Shown here: positions 10,859-19,671 of the stretch, one piece after another | How positions within the stretch are numbered: position 1 is the first letter of the stretch | Layout of the letters: each line of letters begins with the position of its first letter | Source of the DNA: Luteimonas sp. 9C | GTDB lineage: Bacteria > Pseudomonadota > Gammaproteobacteria > Xanthomonadales > Xanthomonadaceae | Direction of reading: 5' to 3' | Assembly: GCF_902506295.1 (NCBI RefSeq) | Contig: NZ_LR733312.1 | Coordinates: 124,001-188,000 of the forward strand | DNA: 64,000 bases | The notes under the pieces: model-generated | Told to the model about the DNA's origin: nothing | Database searches by the model: none | What the model saw: the letters and a program-made list of their open reading frames with translations, nothing else | Program-made: the position numbers and the translations under genes

Positions 10859-11781
10859 TCGGGTTCGAATTCCTTAGGCGCGTCGCGGCCGAGCAGGTAG
10901 CGTGCGGGATTGGCGTCGAGACGGTCGCTGATGCGGCGCAGGTCGCGGACCAGCGAGCGCAGTTCGCCGAGCGTCGGCCCGAGCTGCGACAGTCCGTCGT
11001 TGGCAAAGCTGCTGATCGCCGCGCGGTTCTCGTTAAGGATGGTGTCCGCGCCCCCGGCGGCCGAATCCATGCGCGCCAGCGTGCTCTCGAGGCTCGCCAC
11101 GAGGGTCGGCAGCTTCTGCACCAGCTCGCGGTCGAAGTTGGTCATCGCCCGGTTGGTCGTGGTCAGCGTCTGCTCGAGCTGCTCGCTGGCGGTGCGCGCG
11201 TTGACGATGATCGCGGCGAGGTCCTCGCGCTGACCCGCGACCGAACCGGTCATGCCTTCGATGTTCTCCAGCGTGTTGGAGATGCGCGCGACGTTCTCCT
11301 CGCTGAGCACCTGGTCGAGACGCTCGACCAAGCGGTTCGCCGTGTCGGAGATGTTCTGCAGCGCCGAGGCTTCGGTCTGGATGATCGGTACGCGGTCGTT
11401 GTCTTCCGACACCAGCAACGGCGCTTCGGGCGAGCCGCCGGTGAGCTGGATGATCGGCGAACCGGTCAGGCTGGTCATCGACATGCGCGCGCGCGTATCG
11501 GTCTTGACCGGCGCATTGGCCTGGACGCGCAGGCGCGCGATCACCTGGCGCGGGTCCTGCGGCGCGAGCTGCAGGGTGTCGACCGTGCCGACGGCGATGC
11601 CGTTGTATTGCACGCTGCTGCCTTCGCTCAGGCCGGTCACCGGCTCACGGAAGACGACGTCGAACTCGTTCCAGCTGCGGTCGGACGAATACTTCGCCGC
11701 CCACAGCGCGAAGCCGAGCAGCGCGATCGACGCGATGAGCGTGAACGCGCCGATGAGGACGTAGTTGGCTCTGGTTTCCAT
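10855..11781 (-). CDS. MlaD/Mce-family periplasmic lipid-binding protein
   Basis: Membrane-anchored substrate-binding subunit of a phospholipid ABC transporter. 308 residues: one N-terminal transmembrane helix (about residues 8-29), a single MCE domain (about 38-115, with VTGLSEGSSVQYNGIAVG), then a long helical tail rich in Gln, Glu and Asn that probably forms the hexameric channel or coiled coil. Overlaps the upstream ATPase stop by one base and the downstream lipoprotein by four. Confidence 0.9.
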   Translation of the reverse strand: METRANYVLIGAFTLIASIALLGFALWAAKYSSDRSWNEFDVVFREPVTGLSEGSSVQYNGIAVGTVDTLQLAPQDPRQVIARLRVQANAPVKTDTRARMSMTSLTGSPIIQLTGGSPEAPLLVSEDNDRVPIIQTEASALQNISDTANRLVERLDQVLSEENVARISNTLENIEGMTGSVAGQREDLAAIIVNARTASEQLEQTLTTTNRAMTNFDRELVQKLPTLVASLESTLARMDSAAGGADTILNENRAAISSFANDGLSQLGPTLGELRSLVRDLRRISDRLDANPARYLLGRDAPKEFEPE

Positions 11782-12674
11782 CAGTGGGCTCCCGAGGCGT
11801 GGGCCTTGGCATCGCGTGCGGCACGGCCGCGCGGGCCGTGGAAATAATCCTGGATCCAGGGGTGGTCGACCTGCTCGATCTCGGCCACCGGCGCCACCGC
11901 GATCACCTGTTTGTCGGCCAGGACCGCAATCCGGTCACAGATAGCGTACAGAGTGTCGAGGTCGTGTGTGATCAGAAACACCGTCAGTCCCAGCGCTTCC
12001 TGGAGCGTGCGGATCAGACGGTCGAACGCCGCCGCGCCGATCGGATCGAGGCCGGCGGTGGGTTCGTCCAAGAACAGCAGCGGCGGATCGAGTGCCAGCG
12101 CGCGCGCCAGCCCCGCGCGCTTGCGCATGCCGCCGGAGAGTTCGGCCGGCAGCTTGTCGAGTGCGTTGGCCGGCAGGCCGGAAAGCTTGACCTTCAGCAG
12201 CGCCAGTTCGTAGCGCAGCGAGTCGCGCAGATCCGGGTGGTGTTCCTTGAGCGGCACCTGCACGTTCTCGCCCACGGTGAGCGACGAGAACAGCGCGCCA
12301 TCCTGGAACAGCACGCCGGTATTGCGCTCGATATGCCGGCGCTCCTCGAGATCGCGCGACAGTGCGTCGGCGCCCAGCACTTCGATGGTGCCGGCCTGCG
12401 GCGGGCGCAGGCCGAGAATGCTGCGCATCAGGACCGACTTGCCGGTGCCCGAACCGCCGACCACGCCGAGGATCTCGCCGCGACGCACGTCGAGATCGAG
12501 CTGGTCGTGCACGGTCTGGCTGCCGAACTGGTTGACCAGGCCGCGCACGCGGATCGCGACGTCGGCGGCGCCGGCATCGGGATTCGACGCGGGCACGCCG
12601 GCATCCGGCAGCGCGTCGCGCGCCCGGTCGCCGGTCGCGTCCGGGCGCGGCTGCTGTTTCGAATCTCCGGTCAC
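11781..12674 (-). CDS. ABC transporter ATP-binding protein (MlaF-like)
   Basis: ATPase powering the lipid transporter. 297 residues with an unusual Pro/Ala/Asp-rich extension of about 37 residues before the ABC domain. Walker A GGSGTGKS at 73-80, signature LSGGMRKRAGLARAL, Walker B LLFLDEPTAGLDP and switch His in LITHDLD are complete. The signature reading GGMRKR rather than GGQRQR is typical of the Mla/Mce ATPases. 18 bp separate it from the permease gene. Confidence 0.92.
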   Translation of the reverse strand: MTGDSKQQPRPDATGDRARDALPDAGVPASNPDAGAADVAIRVRGLVNQFGSQTVHDQLDLDVRRGEILGVVGGSGTGKSVLMRSILGLRPPQAGTIEVLGADALSRDLEERRHIERNTGVLFQDGALFSSLTVGENVQVPLKEHHPDLRDSLRYELALLKVKLSGLPANALDKLPAELSGGMRKRAGLARALALDPPLLFLDEPTAGLDPIGAAAFDRLIRTLQEALGLTVFLITHDLDTLYAICDRIAVLADKQVIAVAPVAEIEQVDHPWIQDYFHGPRGRAARDAKAHASGAH

Positions 12675-12692
12675 GAATCACCCGTCACGTTG

Positions 12693-13805
12693 TCACCAAC
12701 CCACATGCATGAACCAGATCGCGGCGAACGCGTCGAACACGATCACCAGCGAAATCGTCTGCACCACGCTCGAGGTGGTGCGCTCGCCGACCGACTGCGC
12801 CGTGCCCTTGACCTGCAGGCCTTCGAGACAGCCGATCAGACCGATCACCATCGCGAAAATCGGCGCCTTGGACATGCCGACGAAGAAGTGCCGGACGTTC
12901 ATGGTCTCGTACATGCGCGCCATATAAGCCTGCGGCGGAATGTCGAGGCTGAAGGCACCGACGCACAGGCCGCCGACCAGGCCGGCGATCATCGCCACGA
13001 AGGTCAGCAGCGGCAGCATCACCATCAGTGCGACGACGCGCGGGATCACCAGCAGATCCACCGGGTCGAGCCCGAGCGTGCGGATCGCATCGACTTCCTC
13101 GCGGCTCACCATCGCGCCGATCTGCGCGGTGAACGCGCTGGCGGTGCGGCCGGCGAGCAGGATCGCGGTCAGCAGCACGCCGAACTCGCGCAGGAACGCG
13201 ATCGACACGAGTTCGACGACGAAGATCGTCGCGCCGAATTCCGACAGGACGGTCGATCCGAGAAAAGCGATCACCGCGCCGACCAGGAACGACAGCAGCG
13301 CGACCAGCGGCACCGCGTCCAGGCCGACCTGCTCCATGTGGTGCACGGTCGAGGTCAGGCGGAAGCGCCGTGGCGCCACCAGCAGGCGGCCGAGCTTGAC
13401 CAGGGTTTCGCCCAGGAAGCTGACCAGCGAGACGATCTCGCGCCAGTTGTCGTGCATGGTCTCGCCGAGGCGCGCCAGCGCGGCCTGGAACCCGTAGTCG
13501 CGCTTCTTCTTCGGGCGGTCGTCGGCCACGTCCTCGATGGCTTCGACCAGTGCGTGGTGGTCGTCGCGGAACCGGAACGTCGAGAAATCGAGATCGCGTT
13601 TTTCGGCGAAGCGCAGCAGCTGCAGCACACCGACCGAGTCGAGCCGGTCGACGCCGCTGGCATCCACGACGCCCGCCGGCGCGTCCTGTACGCGCAGCAC
13701 CCGCTCGATGTCTGCGGCGTGTGCGAGCGTCCAGTGTCCGTGCAGGCGCAGCGACCCACCGTCACCGGCATCGGCGCTGGGCGTGGCGTGTCGAGGGACG
13801 GTCAT
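12693..13805 (-). CDS. MlaE-family permease with N-terminal STAS domain
   Basis: Inner-membrane permease of the Mce lipid transporter. 370 residues: the first 90 or so form a STAS-like domain (VVDASGVDRLDSVGVLQLL), then the MlaE fold with several membrane segments and the conserved loop ILLAGRTASAFTAQIGAM. Fusion of the STAS part to the permease replaces a separate MlaB. First gene of the operon, read away from the divergent thrE-like gene; the 117 bp between them must hold both promoters. Confidence 0.92.
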   Translation of the reverse strand: MTVPRHATPSADAGDGGSLRLHGHWTLAHAADIERVLRVQDAPAGVVDASGVDRLDSVGVLQLLRFAEKRDLDFSTFRFRDDHHALVEAIEDVADDRPKKKRDYGFQAALARLGETMHDNWREIVSLVSFLGETLVKLGRLLVAPRRFRLTSTVHHMEQVGLDAVPLVALLSFLVGAVIAFLGSTVLSEFGATIFVVELVSIAFLREFGVLLTAILLAGRTASAFTAQIGAMVSREEVDAIRTLGLDPVDLLVIPRVVALMVMLPLLTFVAMIAGLVGGLCVGAFSLDIPPQAYMARMYETMNVRHFFVGMSKAPIFAMVIGLIGCLEGLQVKGTAQSVGERTTSSVVQTISLVIVFDAFAAIWFMHVGW

Positions 13806-13922
13806 GCAGGCATCGGTCGGTCGAGGTGCAAACGCCGGTGAGCATACCGAAATCGGGCGTGAGGCCGCGCATCACGGGTGGCCGGCCTACCGGGTGCCGG
13901 GCGCCCGTGCGATCCTGTGCGG

Positions 13923-15176
13923 ATGTCAGGTGCCACGCCGCTCACCACCGCCAGTTACGCCACGCGCATCGCCTTCGTGGTGGAACTTGCGGAGAATCTG
14001 CACGCCTACGGCACCACCGCGCAGCGCCTCGAGGGCGCGGTGATCGCGGTGACCCAGCGGCTGGGGATCGACTGCGAGCCGTGGGTGAATCCGACCGGTA
14101 TGGTGCTCTCGTTCAGCGATCCGCTGCGACCGCCGGGCGACAGCGACACCACCCGCGTCATTCGCATGTCGCCGGGCGACGTCGATCTCTACAAATTGTG
14201 CGAGACCGACCGCATTGCCGAGCAGGTCATGGCCGGCGAGATGGATCTGGCCGAAGGCTATGCGGCCTTGCGCGCGCTCGACGCGCGCCAGCCGCGCGCC
14301 TGGGGCAAGGCGCTGCAGGTCATGGGTTTCGCGATGGTGGCGATGGGCGTGGCCGGATTGTGGCGGCTGCCCTGGGCCGACATCGCGACGGCGGGCACCA
14401 TCGGCCTGCTGATCGGCCTGCTCGACATGGTCACGCGCAACGGCACGCGGCTGAAGGAGGCACACGAGGCCCTGGCGGGCATGCTGGCGGGCCTGGTCGC
14501 GATTCTCGTCTCGGCGTTCATCGCGCCGCTGAATCTCAATACCGTGGTGATCGCGTCGCTGATCGTGATGCTGCCCGGCATGGCGCTGACCAATGCCATC
14601 AACGAGCTCACCAGCCAGCACCTGGTGTCGGGCACCGCGCGTTTCGCGGGGGCGTTCACGACGGTCCTCAAGCTCACCATCGGCACGATCATCGCGCTCA
14701 CGCTGATGAAGATGCTCGGCGTCACGCCGAACGTGCGCGCGCTGCGGCCGCAACCCGACTGGGTCGAGTGGGCGGCACTGGCGACCGCAGCCGGTGCGTT
14801 CGCGATCCTGTTCCGCGCCGGGCGTCGCGACGTGCTGCTGGTGATGGGCGCGGCCGCATCGGGGTATCTGATCTCGCGCTGGGTCGGTGCCGCGCTCGGG
14901 CCGAACATCGGTCTGTTCGTCGCCGCGCTGGTGACGACCGCGGCCGGCAACGGCTATGCACGCTGGGCCAACCGCCCGGGCGCGGTGATCCGGGTGCCGG
15001 GACTGATCATGCTGGTGCCGGGCAGCAACAGCCTGCGCGGCCTGATGAATCTCGTGCAGCAGCAGGACATGGCCGCGGGCCAGGAAGCGGCGCTCGTGGT
15101 GATGAACATCGTGCTGGCGCTGATCGCCGGCCTGCTGTTCGGCAACGTCGTGTTGCCGGCGCGCAAGAATCTCTGA
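13923..15176 (+). CDS. Threonine/serine exporter family protein (ThrE-like)
   Basis: Probable amino-acid exporter of the inner membrane. 417 residues. The N-terminal ThrE (DUF1212) domain has FVVELAENLHAYGTTAQRLE and the WVNPTGMVLSF strand; about ten hydrophobic segments follow, with the second ThrE-type half ending PGLIMLVPGSNSLRG. ATG 13923 is preferred because the 15 codons upstream are not conserved-looking. Substrate is inferred from the family only. Confidence 0.85.
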   Translation: MSGATPLTTASYATRIAFVVELAENLHAYGTTAQRLEGAVIAVTQRLGIDCEPWVNPTGMVLSFSDPLRPPGDSDTTRVIRMSPGDVDLYKLCETDRIAEQVMAGEMDLAEGYAALRALDARQPRAWGKALQVMGFAMVAMGVAGLWRLPWADIATAGTIGLLIGLLDMVTRNGTRLKEAHEALAGMLAGLVAILVSAFIAPLNLNTVVIASLIVMLPGMALTNAINELTSQHLVSGTARFAGAFTTVLKLTIGTIIALTLMKMLGVTPNVRALRPQPDWVEWAALATAAGAFAILFRAGRRDVLLVMGAAASGYLISRWVGAALGPNIGLFVAALVTTAAGNGYARWANRPGAVIRVPGLIMLVPGSNSLRGLMNLVQQQDMAAGQEAALVVMNIVLALIAGLLFGNVVLPARKNL

Positions 15177-15189
15177 CGCCGCATGCAGA

Positions 15190-15213
15190 AACGCCCTCCA
15201 TACGGAGGGCGTT
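15190..15213. terminator. Bidirectional terminator between thrE-like gene and hns
   Basis: Perfect 10-bp hairpin AACGCCCTCC / GGAGGGCGTT (15190-15199 and 15204-15213) with loop ATAC. It lies between two convergent genes, 13 bp after the exporter stop and 36 bp past the hns stop, and has short A/T flanks on both sides, so it can serve both strands. Confidence 0.8.
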
Positions 15214-15248
15214 CTGGCGCCGGTGCTGCGCGATATGCGCAGCCGCCG

Positions 15249-15623
15249 TTACTTCTGGATCAGGAACTCTTCCAGCTTGCGGCCCTTCTTGGTGTGCGCC
15301 GCCAGCCACAGCGGCTGCTTGCCACGACCGGTCCAGGTTTCGTTCTTGTTCGCGGGGTTGCGGTACTTCGGCGCCACCTTGCCCAGCTTGCGACCCTTGG
15401 TCGCGCTCTTGCGCGCCGCCGGGGCTGCGGCCGATGTCGCGCGCGGCGCAGCGCCACCGAACAGCTCGGCGATGCTGTAACCCTCGGCCGCGGCCAGGTC
15501 GGTCAGCTTCTTGCGCACGGCGGTCAGCGGCTTGCGCTTCTTGAGCGTGGTCTTGCGCTCCTTGGCCTGGGTGATCAGCGCGTCGAGCTGCTGGGGGGAA
15601 AATGCATTGAGATCAAACGCCAT
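15249..15623 (-). CDS. H-NS family nucleoid protein
   Basis: Histone-like nucleoid-structuring protein that binds AT-rich or curved DNA and usually silences horizontally acquired genes. 124 residues. N-terminal helices for oligomerisation (FSPQQLDALITQAKERK), a Lys/Ala linker, and the C-terminal DNA-binding part with YRNPANKNETWTGRGKQP, in which TGRGKQP is the minor-groove loop. Start at 15623; the longer frame to 15743 crosses the likely promoter. Confidence 0.92.
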   Translation of the reverse strand: MAFDLNAFSPQQLDALITQAKERKTTLKKRKPLTAVRKKLTDLAAAEGYSIAELFGGAAPRATSAAAPAARKSATKGRKLGKVAPKYRNPANKNETWTGRGKQPLWLAAHTKKGRKLEEFLIQK

Positions 15624-15676
15624 TCGAGTCGGCTCCGGCTGATTATTGGGAATACCAGTCCATTGGCATGGGCGGC

Positions 15677-15706
15677 ATCTTAATCCGGTTTCTCGGGCGC
15701 CGACAA
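15677..15706 (-). promoter_or_regulatory. Candidate sigma-70 promoter of hns
   Basis: On the minus strand TTGTCG (15706-15701) and TAAGAT (15682-15677) are separated by 18 nt and lie about 55 bp before the hns start. Both hexamers match the consensus at four positions. Confidence 0.4.
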
Positions 15707-15710
15707 ACGC

Positions 15711-15732
15711 GGGGCGCAGCCCCGTGCGCCCC
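15711..15732 (-). terminator. Hairpin downstream of proS
   Basis: 8-bp stem GGGGCGCA / TGCGCCCC (15711-15718 and 15725-15732), followed on the minus strand by GCGTTTG. It lies about 60 bp beyond the proS stop and just upstream of the hns promoter candidate; the U-tract is weak, so termination may be partial. Confidence 0.4.
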
Positions 15733-15790
15733 GGCGTGTGCATCCGGGATTATCCGACGGTAAATGCCGCCGGTTTCGCCTCGGAAATCC

Positions 15791-17485
15791 TCAGCCGCGC
15801 AGGCGCGAAAACAGCGCCTCGCGATCGAGATTCTCGGATTCGCTGGCGTCGCGTGCGCGATATTCGAACGCGCCCGACTCCAGGCCGCGCGCCGACACCA
15901 CGACGCGATGCGGGATGCCGATCAGCTCGATGTCGCCGAACATCATGCCCGGGCGCAGGCCACGGTCGTCGAGCACGGTCTCGAAACCGGCGTCGGCGAG
16001 TTCGCGGTACAGCGCGTCCGCGGCCTCGGCCACGTGCGCCTCGTGCTTCGGGTTGATCACACACACCGCCACCTGCCACGGTGCCATCGCGAGCGGCCAC
16101 AGGATGCCGTTGGCGTCGTGGTTCTGCTCGATCGCCGCGGCGACGATGCGCGACACGCCGATGCCGTAGCAGCCCATGAACGGCACGCTCGCCTTGCCGT
16201 TGGCGTCGAGCACCTTGAAATTCATCGCCTCGGCATATTTGCGGCCGAGCTGGAACACGTGGCCGACCTCGATGCCGCGGGCGACTTTCAGTTCACCGCC
16301 GTCTTCGGCGCGATCGCCGGCGACGACGTCGCGGATATCGGCGACCACGTCGGCCTCGGGCAGGTCGCGTCCCCAGTTGACGCCGGCGATGTGGAAGCCG
16401 GTTTCGTTGGCACCGACGACGAAATCGGCCAATGCGGCGACTTCCAGATCGGCGACGACGCGGATCGGCTTCGCCGCACCGATCGGTCCGAGGAAGCCAG
16501 GCGCGGCACCGAGATACGCGGCGATTTCCGCCTCGGTCGCCATGCGGTAATCGGCCAGGCCGTCGACCTTGGCGAGCTTGATCGCATTGACCGCGTGGTC
16601 GCCGCGCACCAGCGCGAGCACGAAGGTCTCGCCGGTCATCAGCGCGATCGACTTCGCGGTGCGGGCGAGCGGGATGTCGAGCAGGGCGGCGACGTCCTCG
16701 CAGGTCTTTTGCGTCGGCGTGTCCACCTTGCGCAGGGCTTCCGACGCCGCCGGACGCGGCGCGGGCGTGGCGGCGCGCGCGGCTTCGACGTTCGCCGCGT
16801 AGTCCGAGCCGGTCGAGAACACCAGCGCATCCTCGCCCGAGTCGGCGATCACGTGGAATTCCTGCGAGGCGTCACCGCCGATCGCGCCCGAGTCGGCCTG
16901 GACCGAGCGGAACTCGAGACCCAGGCGGGTGAAGATGCGCGTGTAGGCGGCATGCATCTTCTGGTACGAGGCGGCCATGCCGGCCTCGTCGATGTCGAAC
17001 GAGTAGGCGTCCTTCATCAGGAACTCGCGGGCGCGCATCACGCCGAAACGCGGGCGGATCTCGTCGCGGAACTTGGTCTGGATCTGGTAGAAATTCACCG
17101 GCAGCTGCTTGTAGCTCGCCAGTTCGCTGCGTGCGAAATCGGTGATCACTTCCTCGTGCGTCGGGCCGAAGCAGTACCAGCTCTCCTTGCGGTCCTGCAT
17201 CTTCAGCAGCTGGCCGCCGAACTTCTCCCAGCGGCCGGTTTCGTCCCACAGCTCGCGCGGCTGCACGGCCGGCATCAGCAGTTCGATCGCGCCGGCGGCG
17301 TCCATTTCCTCGCGCACGATGCCCTCGACCTTGCGCAGCACGCGCAGGCCCAGCGGTGACCACGTATAGAGACCGGCGCCCAGCTTGCGCAGCATGCCGG
17401 CCTTGAGCATCAGCTTGTGGCTGGTGACCTCGGCATCGGCGGGCGTTTCTTTCTCGGTGCGGAGATGGAACTGCGACAGGCGCAT
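15791..17485 (-). CDS. proS: Prolyl-tRNA synthetase
   Basis: Class II aminoacyl-tRNA synthetase charging tRNA-Pro. 564 residues, the bacterial-type length with the editing (INS/YbaK-like) domain between motifs 2 and 3 (residues about 225-400). Motif 2 region [21 protein letters not shown] and the C-terminal motif 3 [10 protein letters not shown] are clear. ATG 17485 ([13 protein letters not shown]) matches the family N-terminus; the frame open to 18136 runs over the next gene. Confidence 0.97.
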   Translation of the reverse strand: MRLSQFHLRTEKETPADAEVTSHKLMLKAGMLRKLGAGLYTWSPLGLRVLRKVEGIVREEMDAAGAIELLMPAVQPRELWDETGRWEKFGGQLLKMQDRKESWYCFGPTHEEVITDFARSELASYKQLPVNFYQIQTKFRDEIRPRFGVMRAREFLMKDAYSFDIDEAGMAASYQKMHAAYTRIFTRLGLEFRSVQADSGAIGGDASQEFHVIADSGEDALVFSTGSDYAANVEAARAATPAPRPAASEALRKVDTPTQKTCEDVAALLDIPLARTAKSIALMTGETFVLALVRGDHAVNAIKLAKVDGLADYRMATEAEIAAYLGAAPGFLGPIGAAKPIRVVADLEVAALADFVVGANETGFHIAGVNWGRDLPEADVVADIRDVVAGDRAEDGGELKVARGIEVGHVFQLGRKYAEAMNFKVLDANGKASVPFMGCYGIGVSRIVAAAIEQNHDANGILWPLAMAPWQVAVCVINPKHEAHVAEAADALYRELADAGFETVLDDRGLRPGMMFGDIELIGIPHRVVVSARGLESGAFEYRARDASESENLDREALFSRLRG

Positions 17486-17559
17486 CGGCGGCTTCTGGCT
17501 GGGAACGGGGGGCGATAGTGTGCCACGCGCCCCGCGCGTCCCGGCCCGCCGGCCGGGTG

Positions 17560-17988
17560 TCAGCGGCAGTAGGCGCGCACCGCGGCTTCCGACAGTGCGA
17601 GCTGGTCGGCGCGTTCGGCGCCGGCGAGTTCGCGCGGCTTGCCGTCGGCGCCGAGCTGCTGCACCGCGCCGTCGCCCTTGAGCGCGGCGACGTTGGTACG
17701 GGCGAGTTCGCACTGGCCGGCGTCGCCGGCGGCGCCCGCGGTGGTGGCGGCAGCCGCGGGTTGGGCGACGGGCGCAGGGGTGGTCGGCGTGGACGACGTG
17801 TTGGCGCCCTGCATGTTGCGGACTTCGAACCGCGTGCCCGCGGGCGGCGGCGTCTGCGAATAGTGGGTGACGCCGCGGGCGTCCTTCCAGCTGTAGACCT
17901 CGCTGGCGGCGAGCGGGGCGGCGAGCAGGGCGGCGAGCAGGGCGCCGGCGATGAGCCATGCAAGGGCGGTCACGGAAGTGCGGCGCAT
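17560..17988 (-). CDS. DUF4124-domain secreted protein
   Basis: Function unknown. 142 residues: signal peptide (hydrophobic stretch to about residue 28, [10 protein letters not shown]), then a DUF4124 domain with [20 protein letters not shown], the motif that defines the family, followed by a Pro/Ala/Thr linker and a C-terminal helix with Cys near the end. Probably periplasmic. 74 bp upstream of proS in the same direction. Divergent from pssA. Two more DUF4124 genes are at 35-36 kb. Confidence 0.85.
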   Translation of the reverse strand: MRRTSVTALAWLIAGALLAALLAAPLAASEVYSWKDARGVTHYSQTPPPAGTRFEVRNMQGANTSSTPTTPAPVAQPAAAATTAGAAGDAGQCELARTNVAALKGDGAVQQLGADGKPRELAGAERADQLALSEAAVRAYCR

Positions 17989-18095
17989 GGCGGTCCCCGG
18001 CAGGTGCTCGAATGTGGCGGCGATTGCAGCACTCCGCGGCCGCAGGCGCAACCGCTGTCGCCGGGCGGCCCGAAGCAGGCGCTACACTGGCCCGC

Positions 18096-18866
18096 ATGAG
18101 CCAACCCGACCCGACCCCGCGCCGCGGCCGCGGCATCTATCTGCTGCCGAACCTCTTCACGACCGGCGGCTTGTTCGCGGGGTTCTTCGCGATCATCGCC
18201 GCGTCGCAGGGCCGCTTCAGCGCCGCGTGCATCGCGATCTTCGTCGCCGCGGTGCTCGACGGCATCGACGGCCGTGTCGCGCGTCTGACCAATACCCAGA
18301 GCGAGTTCGGCGTGCAGTACGACTCGCTGGCCGACCTGATCAGCTTCGGACTGGCGCCGTCGCTGGTGATGTACCACTGGTCGCTGATGGCGATGCGCCT
18401 CGACGGCACGACGCTCGGCAAGATCGGCTGGCTCGGCGCGTTTCTCTACGCCGCCTGCGCGGCGCTGCGTCTGGCGCGTTTCAACAGCCAGGTCGCGACG
18501 GTCGACAAGCGGTACTTCGTCGGCCTGGCGAGCCCGGCGGCCGCCGGCCTGATGGCGAGTTTCGTCTGGACCTGCCACGAACTCGATTTCACCGGCGATG
18601 CGCTGCGCTACGTCGCGCTCGCCGTGACCGTGACCTGCGGCCTGCTGATGGTCAGCCGGATCCGCTACACCAGCTTCAAGGGCAGCGGCACCGGCCCGAA
18701 GTCCGATCGCGTGCCGTTCGTGGCGCTGGTGGTCGCGGTCGGCCTGCTGATCGCGATGTGGGTGGATCCGCCGAAGACCCTGCTGATCGCCGCGGTGCTC
18801 TATGCATTGTCGGGTCCCACGCTGTGGCTGTGGCGACGCCGCGGAGGCGCGGAGGCCACCTCGTGA
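18096..18866 (+). CDS. pssA: CDP-diacylglycerol-serine O-phosphatidyltransferase
   Basis: Makes phosphatidylserine, the precursor of phosphatidylethanolamine, in the inner membrane. 256 residues with about eight hydrophobic segments, the Bacillus-type integral enzyme rather than the E. coli PssA. The CDP-alcohol phosphotransferase motif reads [18 protein letters not shown] then VQYDSLAD (residues about 52-78). A TACACT -10 element at 18083-18088 lies only 7 nt before the ATG and I see no ribosome binding site, suggesting a leaderless message. Confidence 0.93.
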   Translation: MSQPDPTPRRGRGIYLLPNLFTTGGLFAGFFAIIAASQGRFSAACIAIFVAAVLDGIDGRVARLTNTQSEFGVQYDSLADLISFGLAPSLVMYHWSLMAMRLDGTTLGKIGWLGAFLYAACAALRLARFNSQVATVDKRYFVGLASPAAAGLMASFVWTCHELDFTGDALRYVALAVTVTCGLLMVSRIRYTSFKGSGTGPKSDRVPFVALVVAVGLLIAMWVDPPKTLLIAAVLYALSGPTLWLWRRRGGAEATS

Positions 18867-19117
18867 CCTGGGACGCGCTGCAGATCACGGCGCTCGATGC
18901 GCTGGGCCTCGCGCGCTACCGCGTGCAGATGCCCGGGCAGGTGCTGCCGGACGATCCGCTGGTGGACCCGTTGCTGCGCGCCGCGGGCCTGCATCGCGAT
19001 GCCGACGGGGCCTGCGCGCTCGTGCGCAGCCTCGGCGCGCTGACCGATCTGCGTTCGGCAGCGGCCAAGCGCGCGCTGTGGCCACGCCTGCGCCAGTTGC
19101 GCCGCCATGGCGGCTGA
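18863..19117 (+). CDS. holD: Putative DNA polymerase III psi subunit, short form
   Basis: Only 84 residues. Two blocks line up with E. coli HolD: the N-terminal LDALGLARYRVQMPG (LQQLGITQWSLRRPG in E. coli) and the C-terminal GALTDLRSAAAKRALWPRL (PALTDLRANPTARAALWQQI), with a PLVDPLLRAAGL segment between. Position agrees: in E. coli holD also precedes rimI. Psi links the clamp loader, through chi, to SSB. The middle of the E. coli protein is missing here, so this would be a minimal psi. GTG start overlaps the pssA stop (GTGA), with GGAGG at 18851-18855, 7 nt before. The match was made by eye from memory of the E. coli sequence. Confidence 0.65.
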   Translation: MTWDALQITALDALGLARYRVQMPGQVLPDDPLVDPLLRAAGLHRDADGACALVRSLGALTDLRSAAAKRALWPRLRQLRRHGG

Positions 19118-19616
19118 GCCGGGAACGCAGTCGATGCCCGCCGACACCGCGGCGGAGGCGCGCGACTGGGCGCTGCGGCCGATGCGCGCGACCGATGTCG
19201 ATGCGGTCATGGAGATCGAACTGCGCGCCTATCCGTTTCCGTGGACGCGCGGCATCTTCGACGATTGCCTGCGCGCGGCGTATCCGGCGTGGGTGCTGCA
19301 TGTCGACCGCCGGCTGGCCGGTTACGGCGTGCTGAGCGTGGCGGCCGGCGAGGCGCACGTGCTCAACGTCTGCGTCGATCCCGAACTGCAGGGACGCGGG
19401 TTCGGACGTCGCCTGTTCCGCGCGCTGGTGGATCTGTCCCGGCAGCACGGCGCGCAGCGCGTGTTCCTCGAAGTGCGACCCTCGAACCCGACCGCGGTCG
19501 CGCTGTATCACGACGAAGGCTTCAACGAGATCGGCCGGCGGCCGCGCTACTACCCGGCGCACAACGGCCGCGAGGACGCGATCGTCATGGCCCGCGAACT
19601 GTTCGGCGCGGACTGA
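19107..19616 (+). CDS. rimI: Ribosomal-protein S18 alanine N-acetyltransferase
   Basis: GNAT enzyme that acetylates the N-terminus of S18 (or related N-termini). 169 residues. The acetyl-CoA loop is VDPELQGRGFGRRL; VFLEVRPSNPTAVALYHDEGF is the RimI-type motif B, and the RAYPFPWTRGIF loop near the N-terminus is typical of RimI. ATG 19107 overlaps the preceding gene by 11 bp; ATG at 19134 is an alternative. Neither has a strong ribosome site, consistent with coupling. Confidence 0.92.
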   Translation: MAAEPGTQSMPADTAAEARDWALRPMRATDVDAVMEIELRAYPFPWTRGIFDDCLRAAYPAWVLHVDRRLAGYGVLSVAAGEAHVLNVCVDPELQGRGFGRRLFRALVDLSRQHGAQRVFLEVRPSNPTAVALYHDEGFNEIGRRPRYYPAHNGREDAIVMARELFGAD

Positions 19617-19671
19617 AGTCCACCGCCGCGCTGCATCCGGCGCGTACGCGCGCCCCGACCGGAGAACCGCC

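Noticed and set aside
11784-13841. Long plus-strand frame over the Mce operon
   Set aside because: His/Arg/Asp-rich shadow of the ATPase and permease genes.
17486-18136. N-terminal extension of proS
   Set aside because: The frame runs through the DUF4124 gene and pssA start; ProRS begins at 17485.
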